From positions 1 to 38,147 of the forward strand of contig JACPEP010000014.1 of NCBI GenBank assembly GCA_016183425.1: a stretch of 38,147 bases of DNA, in the 5' to 3' direction. Position numbers and translations under genes: made by a program. The stretch comes from Chloroflexota bacterium (lineage in GTDB: Bacteria; Chloroflexota; Dehalococcoidia; JACPEP01). Shown here in pieces: positions 7,700 to 16,715 of the stretch. The number at the start of each line of letters is the position of its first letter. Position 1 is the first letter of the stretch. A model generated the notes under the pieces. That model had not been told where the DNA came from, searched no databases, and saw only the letters and a list, made by a program, of their open reading frames with translations.

Positions 7700-7882
7700 T
7701 TACACCACGTGATAGATGGCCTTAGTGCCGCAATGGCGGCATCGAATCTGTAGCGGCATAAACGGCAGGGCCAACAGGTAACTTCCCAGAGTGAGCATGG
7801 CCAGCACCCAGAAAGAGGTGCCCAGATAGCGTCCCAGGGCAATGTTCTTACTTTCGCATTTTGGACAGTAGCTAATGACCAT
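7700..7882 (-). CDS. Small zinc-ribbon membrane protein
   Basis: A 60-residue protein with CPKC (6-9) near the N-terminus and CRHC near the C-terminus, flanking one hydrophobic stretch ('FWVLAMLTLGSYLLALPFM'). The two CxxC pairs could bind one zinc on the same side of the membrane if the hydrophobic part forms a hairpin. It lies 17 bases after tsaB in the same direction and is probably co-transcribed. No function is known to me. Confidence 0.7.
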   Translation of the reverse strand: MVISYCPKCESKNIALGRYLGTSFWVLAMLTLGSYLLALPFMPLQIRCRHCGTKAIYHVV

Positions 7883-7899
7883 ACTAACCTCCTAACATT

Positions 7900-8604
7900 T
7901 CACAACAGGGAGGGGCTTTGGGAAAAGGGCTGTTTGGGTTGGGTAATGACGGGGTGGCGGAGGTAGAGGGGTTGCAGGGTGGCCAGGTCTTCTGTCTGGC
8001 CTTGAGCGAGGCGCTGCCAACCCAGCAGAGCCAGAGGGGCGGCTCTGGGCCAGGCGGCGGCTCCGGCAGCTATCACCCCCCGTCGCCCTAGCACCCCCTT
8101 CAGGCGAGATACCGTTGCTGGCGACAGAGTGCCGCAACAGAATATGGGGCCTGACGGGGGAAGGGGAAGCCCTTCTATGACCGTGATGTGCTCGGCGACC
8201 AATTGAGTCCATTTGCTTCGCCTGGTGTAATATAGAGCAGCGGCCACCTCTCCCCGCCCCACCTCCAAAAGAGGGCAGACGGGCCAAGGCAGAAAGGCAT
8301 ACTGATAGGCCATGGCCTCCAGGGTGCCCACGGCCACCAGGGGGATCTCCAGGGAAAAGGCCAGCCCCTTGGCGGTAGCTACACCGGCACGGAGACCATT
8401 ATAGCTTCCTGGCCCCTTGGTCACCACCAGCCCGGTAAGCTGCTTCAGGTCAGCACCGGCTTGAGCCAGCAGATACTGGGCCACTGGCACCACCTCGGCG
8501 GTGGCACCGTGTTGGGCTCGCCAGGTGTACTCCGCCAACACATCTCCCTGGCGGGCCAAAGCCAGGCATAAAACCGCCTGAGAGGTATCGATGGTCAGTT
8601 CCAT
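7900..8604 (-). CDS. tsaB: tRNA threonylcarbamoyladenosine biosynthesis protein TsaB
   Basis: A 234-residue inactive ASKHA-fold partner of TsaD, needed for the t6A37 modification of ANN-decoding tRNAs. It begins 'LTIDTSQAVLCLALA' and carries the family motif 'TKGPGSYNGLRAGVATAKGL' at about residues 62-81. The C-terminal region is longer and less conserved, as is usual. The start overlaps the end of tsaE by 10 bases. tsaD is not in the window. Confidence 0.93.
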   Translation of the reverse strand: MELTIDTSQAVLCLALARQGDVLAEYTWRAQHGATAEVVPVAQYLLAQAGADLKQLTGLVVTKGPGSYNGLRAGVATAKGLAFSLEIPLVAVGTLEAMAYQYAFLPWPVCPLLEVGRGEVAAALYYTRRSKWTQLVAEHITVIEGLPLPPSGPIFCCGTLSPATVSRLKGVLGRRGVIAAGAAAWPRAAPLALLGWQRLAQGQTEDLATLQPLYLRHPVITQPKQPFSQSPSLL

Positions 8605-9131
8605 CTCTCTCCCTCCCTTTCGGGCAACATCTTACCCAGGGCGACCACTACCTCTCTATAGTGCTCGCCTTGCGGGACGAAAAACAGGCGCCGGATATGC
8701 TCCCCCAGGTACTCTATATGAACCTGGAGATGCTCCCTGGGAAAGGCAGACAACCCCTTTTCCGCCCATTCTATCACCAGCACCCCGCCCTGGTATACCA
8801 CGTCGTCCAAACCGAGCTCCGCCACCTCCTCCAGGCTGTCCAGGCGAAAGAGGTCGGCGTGGTACAAGGGAAGTCTGCCCTGGTACTCTCCCAAAAGAAC
8901 GAAGGAAACGCTGGTGACATAGTCGGTCACCCCCAAAGCATGGGCGATACCCTGGGTGAAGCAAGTCTTCCCCGTGCCCAGGCCGCCGATAAGAAGGATA
9001 ACATCCCCCCTTCCCACCAGCCGCCCCAAGAGTGCTCCCAAAAGGTGCGTTTCCTCCGGACTGTGGCTGACAACCCTCAGGCTCTCTGGCTGTCTTCCCC
9101 CAGCTACCTCTGGGCTCGAAAGTGGTCCCAT
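8595..9131 (-). CDS. tsaE: tRNA threonylcarbamoyladenosine biosynthesis ATPase TsaE
   Basis: A 178-residue P-loop ATPase that drives turnover of the TsaBD complex. Walker A is GGLGTGKT (49-56), then 'GVTDYVTSVSFVLLGEY' (switch I region) and 'LYHADLFRL', with 'VLVIEWAEKG' as the Walker B-like strand. It is slightly longer than usual at the N-terminus. The ATG at 9131 abuts AAAGGAGG with almost no spacer, so a non-standard start within the first ~18 codons is possible. It overlaps the end of thiL by 28 bases. Confidence 0.93.
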   Translation of the reverse strand: MGPLSSPEVAGGRQPESLRVVSHSPEETHLLGALLGRLVGRGDVILLIGGLGTGKTCFTQGIAHALGVTDYVTSVSFVLLGEYQGRLPLYHADLFRLDSLEEVAELGLDDVVYQGGVLVIEWAEKGLSAFPREHLQVHIEYLGEHIRRLFFVPQGEHYREVVVALGKMLPEREGERWN

Positions 9132-10129
9132 CCTCCTTTGCCAATAGAAAGGGCCTCGTCCCTCTCGTCCACTACTGTTACCCCCTGGCCGGGCATCACC
9201 TGGCCGATAACGGTGATGGGCACCCTCACCCGGCGGGCTACGTCAGCCACCGTTTCTCTCGGAGCGGCGAACAGCAGCTCGTAATCTTCGCCGCCTGATA
9301 GGGCCATCTCCCGCCAATCCTGAGGAAAAGCGGCCTGCAGTTTGGGGTGGACGGGTATGGCCTCCAGGTTGATTCTGGCCCCGACGCCGCTGGCGCGGCA
9401 CAGCTTGGCCAGGTCATCCACCAGGCCGTCGCTGACGTCTATAGCCGCCCGGATCCCTGCTTCCACCAAAGCCCGGCCTTCGGCCAGGCGGGGCTCAGGT
9501 TGCAGGTGGGCACGACGCAGCCAGGTCGCCGTCTCTCGGTCGAAGGATAGCTTCTGGGATAGCAATCTACAGCCGCCCGCAGAGGATCCCAGATGCCCGG
9601 TGACGGCGATTGCCTCTCCCACTTGAGCGGCGGAGCGCCTCAGTACCTGGGGCGAGCCGTCCAGAGCGGTAGGAGCCTCCCCCACCACCGCCACAGTGAT
9701 GGTCAAAACAGGCGAAGCCACGAAATCCCCCCCGGCTACCACCACGCCCCAGGGTTCGGCCAGTTCCAGGAGTCCGCGATAGAATTGGAGAACCTCCTCC
9801 ACCGCAGTTTCAGCAGTGAGGCCGAGGGTTACCAGGCAATAGCGGGGCAGGCCGCCCATGGCGGCGATGTCGCTGAGGTTGATGGCCAATGCCTTCCACC
9901 CTAACTCGTGCCAGGTGGCCTCCGGCACAGTAAAGTGGACACCCGCAACCAGGGTATCTGTGGTGGCCAGCTCAAAGGTATTCCGGCAGTGCCAGAGGGA
10001 GGCATCATCACCGATGCCTATTAGAAGACGCCCTCCTGCGGAGCTAGCAGGAGCGTCCTTCTCACCCCGGCCCACCAGGTCGGCCACCAGCTCTATGAGG
10101 GGAAACTCTCCCAACTCTCGTACCTTCAT
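9104..10129 (-). CDS. thiL: Thiamine-monophosphate kinase
   Basis: A 341-residue enzyme of the PurM/SelD/HypE fold that phosphorylates thiamine monophosphate to the coenzyme thiamine diphosphate. Metal and ATP motifs: 'LLIGIGDDAS' near 35-44, 'TTDTLVAGVHF', 'ALAINLSDIAAMGG', 'VVAGGDF', 'IDVSDGL' and 'GGEDYELLF'. Length is normal. It is the first gene of a seven-gene minus-strand run. It has no ribosome site, and the promoter sits so close that the message is probably leaderless. Confidence 0.95.
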   Translation of the reverse strand: MKVRELGEFPLIELVADLVGRGEKDAPASSAGGRLLIGIGDDASLWHCRNTFELATTDTLVAGVHFTVPEATWHELGWKALAINLSDIAAMGGLPRYCLVTLGLTAETAVEEVLQFYRGLLELAEPWGVVVAGGDFVASPVLTITVAVVGEAPTALDGSPQVLRRSAAQVGEAIAVTGHLGSSAGGCRLLSQKLSFDRETATWLRRAHLQPEPRLAEGRALVEAGIRAAIDVSDGLVDDLAKLCRASGVGARINLEAIPVHPKLQAAFPQDWREMALSGGEDYELLFAAPRETVADVARRVRVPITVIGQVMPGQGVTVVDERDEALSIGKGGWDHFRAQR

Positions 10130-10138
10130 GACAAAGGG

Positions 10139-10168
10139 ATTATAAACCTTTTATCCGCCCTCTCACAA
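10139..10168 (-). promoter_or_regulatory. Promoter of the thiL-tsaE-tsaB run, near-leaderless
   Basis: On the minus strand TTGTGA (10163-10168), an 18-base spacer and TATAAT (10139-10144). Only nine bases separate the -10 box from ATG 10129, so the leader would be about 0-3 bases. Confidence 0.6.
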
Positions 10169-10221
10169 CCTGACTGTGGAGGGTGTTGGCTTTTGCCCGC
10201 CCGCCCTGAAAATTTGGATCA

Positions 10222-10249
10222 GATACCTCACACTTGAGTGTGGGGTATC
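10222..10249. repeat. Palindromic repeat, diverged copy
   Basis: The 12-bp arms GATACCTCACAC / GTGTGGGGTATC carry one mismatch and flank TTGA. The outer GATACC/GGTATC and overall layout match the 69-94 and 2479-2510 elements. It lies between two divergent promoters. Confidence 0.65.
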
Positions 10250-10301
10250 CTCCCAGACCCCGGTCAAAGGGGTGAATCTCTCTGGAAAAATTCCGTAAGG
10301 C

Positions 10302-10330
10302 TAGACCGAGGACGCCGGGGCTGGTATAAT
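10302..10330 (+). promoter_or_regulatory. Promoter of the mannosyltransferase / fusion-protein pair
   Basis: TATAAT (10325-10330) is perfect. The best -35 is TAGACC (10302-10307) at 17 bases, four of six matches. GAGGTGA follows in the leader before TTG 10359. Confidence 0.5.
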
Positions 10331-10358
10331 CTCAAAACGATAGCGACGAGGTGACATT

Positions 10359-11066
10359 TTGAAGACAGCCATCGTCATGCCCACCTACAACGAAGCGGAG
10401 AATCTTCCCCTTATGGCAAACCAGCTATTCTCCCTGGGAGTCGAGGGCCTGGGTCTGATTATTGTAGATGACAACTCCCCCGATGGCACGGGCCAGATCG
10501 CCGACTCCCTGGCCCAGCAGTATCCTCATCAAATAAAGGTCGTTCACCGGCCGGGAAAGATGGGCGTGGGCTCGGCCTATATCCATGCCTTTCGAATGGC
10601 TCTTGATATGGGAGCCGATTATATCTTCGAGATGGACGCCGACTTTTCTCATCCTCCTGAAGTCGTACCCACTATGATTGCCATGATGAAGGATTACTAT
10701 GTGGCGGTGGGTTCCCGGTACGTAGATGGGGGTGGGGTAGACCCTAAGTGGGGTCTCTGGCGTAAGTTTCTCAGCTGGGGAGGAAATGTTTACGCCCGCT
10801 GGGTGACTGGTGTCAGGGTTAAAGATGCCACCGCTGGCTTCAAATGCTTTCGCCGCCTGGTCCTGGAGGAGCTGGATCTGGCCAAGGTAGAAAGCGGGGG
10901 CTACGTCTTCCAGGTAGAAATGGCCTATGCTTGCCAGAAGCGGGGCTATCGGGTGGTGGAAGTGCCGATAACCTTCATCGAGCGTGCCCGCGGTCGCTCC
11001 AAAATGTCCTGGGGCATTATCTGGGAGGCGGCGTGGCGGGTATGGCAAATCAAGAGACGCTACTGA
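10359..11066 (+). CDS. Polyprenol monophosphomannose synthase (GT2, Dpm1-like)
   Basis: A 235-residue GT-A glycosyltransferase that moves mannose from GDP-mannose to a polyprenyl phosphate on the inner membrane face. Motifs: 'MPTYNEAENLP' (7-17), 'VDDNSPDGTG' (36-45), the metal-binding DAD at 93-95 in 'EMDADFSHPP', 'DATAGFKCFRR' and the acceptor-loop end 'ERARGRSKMSWGIIWEA'. The C-terminal membrane domain found in some relatives is absent. TTG 10359 follows GAGGTGA. It ends 14 bases before the YfhO/flippase fusion, and the two are surely co-transcribed. The lipid-linked mannose it makes is a likely donor for the next gene's GT-C-like half. Confidence 0.92.
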   Translation: MKTAIVMPTYNEAENLPLMANQLFSLGVEGLGLIIVDDNSPDGTGQIADSLAQQYPHQIKVVHRPGKMGVGSAYIHAFRMALDMGADYIFEMDADFSHPPEVVPTMIAMMKDYYVAVGSRYVDGGGVDPKWGLWRKFLSWGGNVYARWVTGVRVKDATAGFKCFRRLVLEELDLAKVESGGYVFQVEMAYACQKRGYRVVEVPITFIERARGRSKMSWGIIWEAAWRVWQIKRRY

Positions 11067-11080
11067 GAGGGCCCTGAGGC

Positions 11081-14000
11081 TTGGGGCAGGGTCTGGGGCG
11101 ACGGGATATACTGGCGGTTGCTTTCCTCCTGGCGTTAGCCTTCGCTTTTTTTGGCCCGGTAACCCTAGGCGATGAGGTTCTTCTCCCCACCGATAATCTT
11201 TATCTTTTCCCTCCCTGGCGAGAGTTCGCCTCTCGCTTCAACATTACCTATCCTCACAACGAGCTCATCAGCGATATGGTGCTCCAGAACTACGCCTGGA
11301 AGGAGTTTATTAAGAAATCCTACCTCAGCGGCTACTTTCCTTTGTGGAATCCCTACATCCTCAGCGGCACGCCTTTTTTAGCAACGGGGCAAGAGGGGGC
11401 ACTATACCCCTTAGGGATTATTTTCATTATTCTGCCCGTACCTCAGGCCTACGGCTGGTTCTCTCTACTCCACCTGTTTTTGGGCGGGCTCTTCATGTAC
11501 CTCTACCTGCGCACTCTGGAAGCGGGACGCTGGGGTGCTTTAGTTTCGGCAGTGACCTTCGCTTTCGCCGGTTTTCTTATCGTGAGCCTTCTCTGGCCCA
11601 TGATCGTGAGCACCATCATATGGCTGCCGTTACTCCTTTTGGCCACGGAACAGGTGATACGGGGTGTGGAGGCAAAAGAGTGGTCACGGGTCACCGCCTG
11701 GATGCTGGCGGGAGCGATAGGAATGGGGATCCAGCTCCTCACCAGCCATGTGGAGTACAGCTTCTACATTCTGTTCACTCTTCTTTTCTATTCTGGGGCA
11801 AGGCTGATCTTTTTGGTGTTCCAGACCAGGCGGCTAGGGCCATCGGTGAGGGCGGGAGCTATTCTGGTGGCTATGGTGGGCTTGGGGACAGGACTAGCGG
11901 CGGTTCAGCTTGTTCCTTTCTCTGAGTTGGCAGGGCAGAACTACCGCATCGGTCAATTGAGCTACGAAGAGGTGGTGGGGTACGCCTACCCTTTGAGGCA
12001 GGTGGCGGCCTTTTTGATGCCCGATTTCTTTGGCAACCCCACTCACAGCCAGTATTGGAATGTCCTCGATGGTGGGATGAAGACGGTTGTGGGGTCAATG
12101 GATGCCTTTGGCAATGCCAGGGGCTACCCCTTCTGGGGCGTCAAGAACTATGTGGAGGGCACGGCCTATCTGGGTTTCCTACCCCTGGTCCTGGCCGCCA
12201 TCGCCATCCTACGCAAAAGAAGCAAATATGTCTGGATTTTTGCTACCTACGGCGCTTTCTCCCTTCTATTGGTCTTTGGCACGCCTCTATTTCGACTCTT
12301 CTTTTACGGCATTCCTGGCTTCCAACAGCTCCATACCCCCTTTCGCTGGGTGTTTCCCTACTCGGTGAGCGTGGCGATCTTGGCGGGGCTGGGGGCCGAT
12401 TATCTTGTTAGAAACCTTGGGGACCGGGGGAAGAGCCTGGCTACTTATTGGGGAGGAGTTGGGTTAGGAGCGGGTGGTTTTTTTCTCCTTGTTGGCTTGG
12501 TGCTGAGCCGCCTCTTCGTCGCTCAAAGCCTGGCCTGGCTAGAGGAGATACGGCAGCGCTCCGAGGCCTTATCTCGGGCTTTCCCCACCCCCGAGATGCT
12601 CTACTCTTACCAGTTTCGAAACTTCCTCCTTTTTGCTCTTTTCATCACCGCCTCGGGCCTGATAGTGGCGCTGCTGGCCCGAAGGCTTCACCCCTTCGCC
12701 TTACTCAGGGCAAGCTCTGGAGGGCTTATGCCCGAAGAGGTGAGACGGGGTTGGCTTCTTCCCGCAGCCTTGGTGGGGGTGGTAGCGGGAGAGCTCTTTC
12801 TCTTCGGATACAACTTCAACTCAGCGACGGAGGCCAAGCTTCTAGATTTTGTGCCGCCATCCATTGAATGGTTGCAAAGACAAGAAGGCGAGGAGCCTTT
12901 TCGCGTGGTAAGCTTCCACTACCAGGATGTCTTGCCGCCCATCACGGCCATGGCGGCGGGGTTGCAGGACATTAGGGGATACGACACCATTATTTTGAAA
13001 CAGTACGTGGAGTTCTGGAGTCTCCTGGAAGAGCCCCATGGTCTCCTGTACAGCAAAATCCACAAGCTGGTGGATACCAGGTCTCTCTCCTCTCCCCTTC
13101 TGGACCTGATGAACGTAAAATATGTCCTTACCACAGAGTCCCTTTCCCTTCCTCACTACACCTTAGCCTACCAGGGGGAGGTGAATATCTATCAGAACGA
13201 GGATGTTCTGCCCCGGGCCTTCGCCGTCTTCGGAGCTCAGGTGGCGAAGGACAAGGAGGCGGCTTTGGCCTCCCTGGCCGCGCCAGACTTTAACCCAAGT
13301 CAGAGGGTTATCCTGGAGGGCGAGGCAAGTCCTATGGAGCCCGGCACATCTTATCCTTTTGTGCCAGGTAGCGTTACCCGCTACGAGCCAAACCAGGTGG
13401 AGGTAGCCATAGAGATGCCTCGCGCGGGCTACCTGGTGCTGAGCGATTCCTACGACCCGGGATGGCGGGCGTGGCGAGACGGCCAGGAGGTGCCCCTACT
13501 GAGAGGGGACCGCATCTTTCGGGCCGTTTTCCTGCCACCAGGAAAACACACCGTCCTCTTCAAGTACTTCCCCGACAGTCTTCGTTTAGGACTCCTTCTC
13601 AGCCTGGCCAGCGGCGTGATTATATTGCTGGGAGCAGGGGCTTTGGGGTGGCGAAGGCTCTACGGGATGGAGAGCGACACTTCTACAGCCCGAAGAGTGG
13701 CCAAGAATAGCCTCACTCCCATGGCGGCCCAGATCGTAGGCAAGGTTCTGGACTTCGCATTTATCATCTTCGCCCTTCGCTACCTGGGTCCTGAGAACGC
13801 GGGCCGATATTCCTTTGCCGTAGTGCTCATCGGCTACTTTCTCATCTTCACGGATTTCGGCCTGGGCACCCTTCTCACTCGGGAGGTGGCCAAGGACAAG
13901 GCACAGGGTGTCCGTTACCTTGGCAACGCGGTGGCCGCCCGTCTGGGGCTGTTTGTCGTCTCCTTACCCTTTCTTTTGGGCATTGTGGCTATCTACTCGT

Positions 14001-15115
14001 GGCGTTTCGGCCTATCGGCCGATACTCAGTGGACGATATTCCTCTTCGCCGTGAGCTTGATTCCCAGCGGCATCGCCGGCGCCCTCAGCTCCGTGTTCAT
14101 GGCCCACGAGAAGATGGAGTACCCGGCGGCCATGACTGTAGTCACCACCCTCATCCGAACTACCTTAGGCGTGATGGTCCTCCTCTGGGGGTGGGGCATT
14201 GTGGGCTTGGGCGGGGTATCGGTGGTGGCCAGCACTTTCACGGCGATGATCTTTTATTTCCTGGTGAGGCATCTACTCCTCCTACCTCAATTGAGGCTAG
14301 ACATTCCTTTTCAACGCCAGATGCTGAGCAACGCCGCCCCTCTGATGGTTAACAACTTCCTGAGCACCGTGTTTTTCCGCCTCGATGTCATGCTCCTCCA
14401 GCCCATGCGGGGTGATCGGGACATGGGGTACTACACCACCGCTTACCGCTTCCTCGACGCCCTAAATCTTATACCCTCCCTTTTCACCCTGGCCCTCTTC
14501 CCAGTGATGTCCCGCTATGTGCCCCAGGCGCTAGACTCTCTGGCCCGCCTCTACCATAGGGCGCTTAAGGTACTGTTCATCATTAGCTGGCCCATAGCTG
14601 TGGGGACAACCCTTATCGCTGACCGCATTATTATTTTCTTCTTTGGGCAGGAATACGCTCCTTCCATCGCCGCCTTACAGATCCTCATCTGGTTCTTGCC
14701 CTTCAGCTTCGTCAATGCCTTGACCCAGTATGTCCTAATTGCCCTAAACCAGTTGCGATTTTTGACGAAGGCCTTTCTTATTGTCGCTACCTTCAACTTC
14801 GTGGCCAACCTGGTGCTCATCCCCATCTACGGCTTCCATGGAGCGGCGGCGGTGACCATTCTCAGCGAGATAGTTCTTCTCATTCCTTTCCTCTACGCCA
14901 TCTTTCGCCATTTGGGGCCCGTCCCCCTTCTGCAACTGGGGTGGCGCCCTCTAGTGGCCTCTCTGGGCATGGGGCTGGCTCTCTTTCTAATGCGCCAGTG
15001 GAGCCCGGTGGTCTTTATCCCCCTGGGGGCAGTAGCCTACGTTGCCCTTCTTTTTCTCATCGGCACCTTTGACCGTGAGGATATCGCCTTGCTGCGGCAG
15101 TTACGAAGCCGCTGA
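11081..15115 (+). CDS. Fusion of a YfhO-like membrane protein and a polysaccharide flippase
   Basis: A 1344-residue protein joining two integral membrane proteins. Residues 1 to about 860 resemble the YfhO/GT-C-like family: 'LLPTDNLYLFPPWREF', 'GYFPLWNPYILSGTPFL', many membrane spans, then a periplasmic beta-rich end ('YLVLSDSYDPGWRAWRDG') and a last span. From residue 863 ('MESDTSTARRVAKNS') a full MATE/Wzx-type flippase follows, with 12-14 predicted spans ('VLDFAFIIFALRYLGPENAGRYSF'). No stop or frameshift separates them, but ATG 13667 could be a separate start. The natural reading is a glycan assembly and export pair acting on lipid-linked sugars. The start is TTG 11081; the ribosome site is weak (GAGG). 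Confidence 0.85.
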   Translation: MGQGLGRRDILAVAFLLALAFAFFGPVTLGDEVLLPTDNLYLFPPWREFASRFNITYPHNELISDMVLQNYAWKEFIKKSYLSGYFPLWNPYILSGTPFLATGQEGALYPLGIIFIILPVPQAYGWFSLLHLFLGGLFMYLYLRTLEAGRWGALVSAVTFAFAGFLIVSLLWPMIVSTIIWLPLLLLATEQVIRGVEAKEWSRVTAWMLAGAIGMGIQLLTSHVEYSFYILFTLLFYSGARLIFLVFQTRRLGPSVRAGAILVAMVGLGTGLAAVQLVPFSELAGQNYRIGQLSYEEVVGYAYPLRQVAAFLMPDFFGNPTHSQYWNVLDGGMKTVVGSMDAFGNARGYPFWGVKNYVEGTAYLGFLPLVLAAIAILRKRSKYVWIFATYGAFSLLLVFGTPLFRLFFYGIPGFQQLHTPFRWVFPYSVSVAILAGLGADYLVRNLGDRGKSLATYWGGVGLGAGGFFLLVGLVLSRLFVAQSLAWLEEIRQRSEALSRAFPTPEMLYSYQFRNFLLFALFITASGLIVALLARRLHPFALLRASSGGLMPEEVRRGWLLPAALVGVVAGELFLFGYNFNSATEAKLLDFVPPSIEWLQRQEGEEPFRVVSFHYQDVLPPITAMAAGLQDIRGYDTIILKQYVEFWSLLEEPHGLLYSKIHKLVDTRSLSSPLLDLMNVKYVLTTESLSLPHYTLAYQGEVNIYQNEDVLPRAFAVFGAQVAKDKEAALASLAAPDFNPSQRVILEGEASPMEPGTSYPFVPGSVTRYEPNQVEVAIEMPRAGYLVLSDSYDPGWRAWRDGQEVPLLRGDRIFRAVFLPPGKHTVLFKYFPDSLRLGLLLSLASGVIILLGAGALGWRRLYGMESDTSTARRVAKNSLTPMAAQIVGKVLDFAFIIFALRYLGPENAGRYSFAVVLIGYFLIFTDFGLGTLLTREVAKDKAQGVRYLGNAVAARLGLFVVSLPFLLGIVAIYSWRFGLSADTQWTIFLFAVSLIPSGIAGALSSVFMAHEKMEYPAAMTVVTTLIRTTLGVMVLLWGWGIVGLGGVSVVASTFTAMIFYFLVRHLLLLPQLRLDIPFQRQMLSNAAPLMVNNFLSTVFFRLDVMLLQPMRGDRDMGYYTTAYRFLDALNLIPSLFTLALFPVMSRYVPQALDSLARLYHRALKVLFIISWPIAVGTTLIADRIIIFFFGQEYAPSIAALQILIWFLPFSFVNALTQYVLIALNQLRFLTKAFLIVATFNFVANLVLIPIYGFHGAAAVTILSEIVLLIPFLYAIFRHLGPVPLLQLGWRPLVASLGMGLALFLMRQWSPVVFIPLGAVAYVALLFLIGTFDREDIALLRQLRSR

Positions 15116-15137
15116 TCTACAAGGGGGGAGGGCTAAG

Positions 15138-15165
15138 TTGACAAGGTTGGCCGTCATGCTATAAT
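15138..15165 (+). promoter_or_regulatory. Near-consensus promoter of the aromatic-acid cluster
   Basis: TTGACA (15138-15143) and TATAAT (15160-15165) are both perfect, with a 16-base spacer. The predicted leader is about 38 bases to GTG 15210. It is the strongest promoter seen in the window and the likely main entry for the catabolic genes. No clear operator dyad is visible around it. Confidence 0.75.
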
Positions 15166-15209
15166 CGTTTAGCGTGTTCTGCCTGGAAAAAAGGAGATAA
15201 AGAGAGGTC

Positions 15210-16658
15210 GTGACACAAGAAGCAAAATTGGCCACCGAGATGGGTTACCGTGGGCTCCGAGATTGGATAGCGGGGATGGAGGGGTTAGGTGAGCTACGGA
15301 GGGTGGAGGGAGCCACCTGGCAAGAGGACATCGGCATGGCCACAGAGCTGGCGGGACGGCGAGGAGGGCCAGCCCTTCTATTCGATGATATTCCTGGTTA
15401 TTCCCCCGGCTATCGCGTTCTTTCCAACAGCTTCGGCAGTGTAAGGCGCATCGCCTATACCCTGGGTCTGCCTGTGGATGCTCCTCCGTCTCAATTGCTC
15501 CGCTTATGGCTGAATAAGCTCCGTACCAGCCCCCTAATTCCTCCCCGCTACGTTTCCCATGGCGCGGTGATGGAGGAGGTTCACATCGGCAGCGCTGTAG
15601 ACCTTCTGGAGTTTCCTAGCCCCATTTGGCACGAGGCCGACTCAGGACGCTACCTGGGCACCGGCAGCGCCGACATCACCCGGGATCCAGAGGAGGGATG
15701 GGTCAACCTGGGCACCTATCGTGTTATGCTCCACGACCGGAACCGTCTCGGCTTCTATATTTCCCCGGGTAAGCATGGCCACATCCACCGGGAGAAGTAC
15801 TTTGCCCGGGGAGAGCCCTGTCCGGTGGTGGTAGCCAGCGGCATGAACCCCCTTCTTTTTCTGGCCAGCGCCACGGAGATTCCGCCTCGAGTATGCGAGT
15901 ACGATTGGGCGGGGGGTATCCGAGGTGAACCTTTTGAGGTCATCCAAGGGCCGGTGACCGGTCTCCCCATCCCCGCCGATGCCGAGATAGCTATCGAGGG
16001 GTTTGCCTATCCTCGCGAGCGGCACCTGGAGGGGCCCTTCGGAGAGTGGACAGGGTACTATGCCTCGGGGGTTCGAGAGGAACCCGTCATCCAGGTGCAG
16101 GCGGTCTATCACCGTCGCCATCCCATCCTGGTGGGATCACCTCCCAACAAGCCTCCCGACGAGCAGGCGCGCTTTCGGGCCTTCCTGCGCTCCGCCCTTC
16201 TTCTAGAGGACCTGGAGAAGGCCGGGGTACCCGATGTGGAGGGGGTATGGTGCCACGAGGTGGGAGGCTCCCGCCTTCTTTTGCTGGTGGCCATCAAGCA
16301 ACGCTACCCGGGCCATGCCCGCCAGGCAGGCCATGTGGCTGCCATGTGTCATGCGGGAGCCTACCTGGGCCGATACGTCATCGTGGTAGACGAAGACATA
16401 GATGTCACCGACCTAGGGGAGGTGATGTGGGCGGTATGCACCCGAGCCGATCCGGCCACCGCCATTGACATAATTCATCGGGCATGGAGCGGCCCTTTGG
16501 ACCCCGCCATCGAGCCGGGGAAGGAGGGTTTCAACTCCCGAGCTATTATCGATGCCTGCCGTCCTTATGAATGGCGGGACCGCTTTCCCTCTGTATGCGC
16601 CCCCTCTCCAGAGATGAAACACAAGGCAGAGGCGAAGTGGGGACATCTTTTAAAATAA
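15210..16658 (+). CDS. UbiD-family decarboxylase, first copy
   Basis: A 482-residue prenylated-FMN-dependent (de)carboxylase. Family residues are visible: 'WVNLGTYRVM' (metal Asn and catalytic Arg), 'SPGKHG' (metal His), 'AEIAIEG' (metal Glu) and 'EGPFGEWTGYY' starting at residue 274 (catalytic acid pair). Family members act on aromatic or alpha,beta-unsaturated acids, in either direction; the substrate cannot be read. It has about half its residues in common with the copy at 24974. GTG 15210 follows GGAGATAAAGAGAGG. It opens the cluster and is followed after about 55 bases by the ring-hydrolase gene. The flavin prenyltransferase UbiX is not in the window. Confidence 0.9.
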   Translation: MTQEAKLATEMGYRGLRDWIAGMEGLGELRRVEGATWQEDIGMATELAGRRGGPALLFDDIPGYSPGYRVLSNSFGSVRRIAYTLGLPVDAPPSQLLRLWLNKLRTSPLIPPRYVSHGAVMEEVHIGSAVDLLEFPSPIWHEADSGRYLGTGSADITRDPEEGWVNLGTYRVMLHDRNRLGFYISPGKHGHIHREKYFARGEPCPVVVASGMNPLLFLASATEIPPRVCEYDWAGGIRGEPFEVIQGPVTGLPIPADAEIAIEGFAYPRERHLEGPFGEWTGYYASGVREEPVIQVQAVYHRRHPILVGSPPNKPPDEQARFRAFLRSALLLEDLEKAGVPDVEGVWCHEVGGSRLLLLVAIKQRYPGHARQAGHVAAMCHAGAYLGRYVIVVDEDIDVTDLGEVMWAVCTRADPATAIDIIHRAWSGPLDPAIEPGKEGFNSRAIIDACRPYEWRDRFPSVCAPSPEMKHKAEAKWGHLLK

Positions 16659-16715
16659 CCCCTTCTCTGTCTTGTGAGGTAACTATTGTCGTTGGTGCTG
16701 TGAAAGGAGGTGGCA

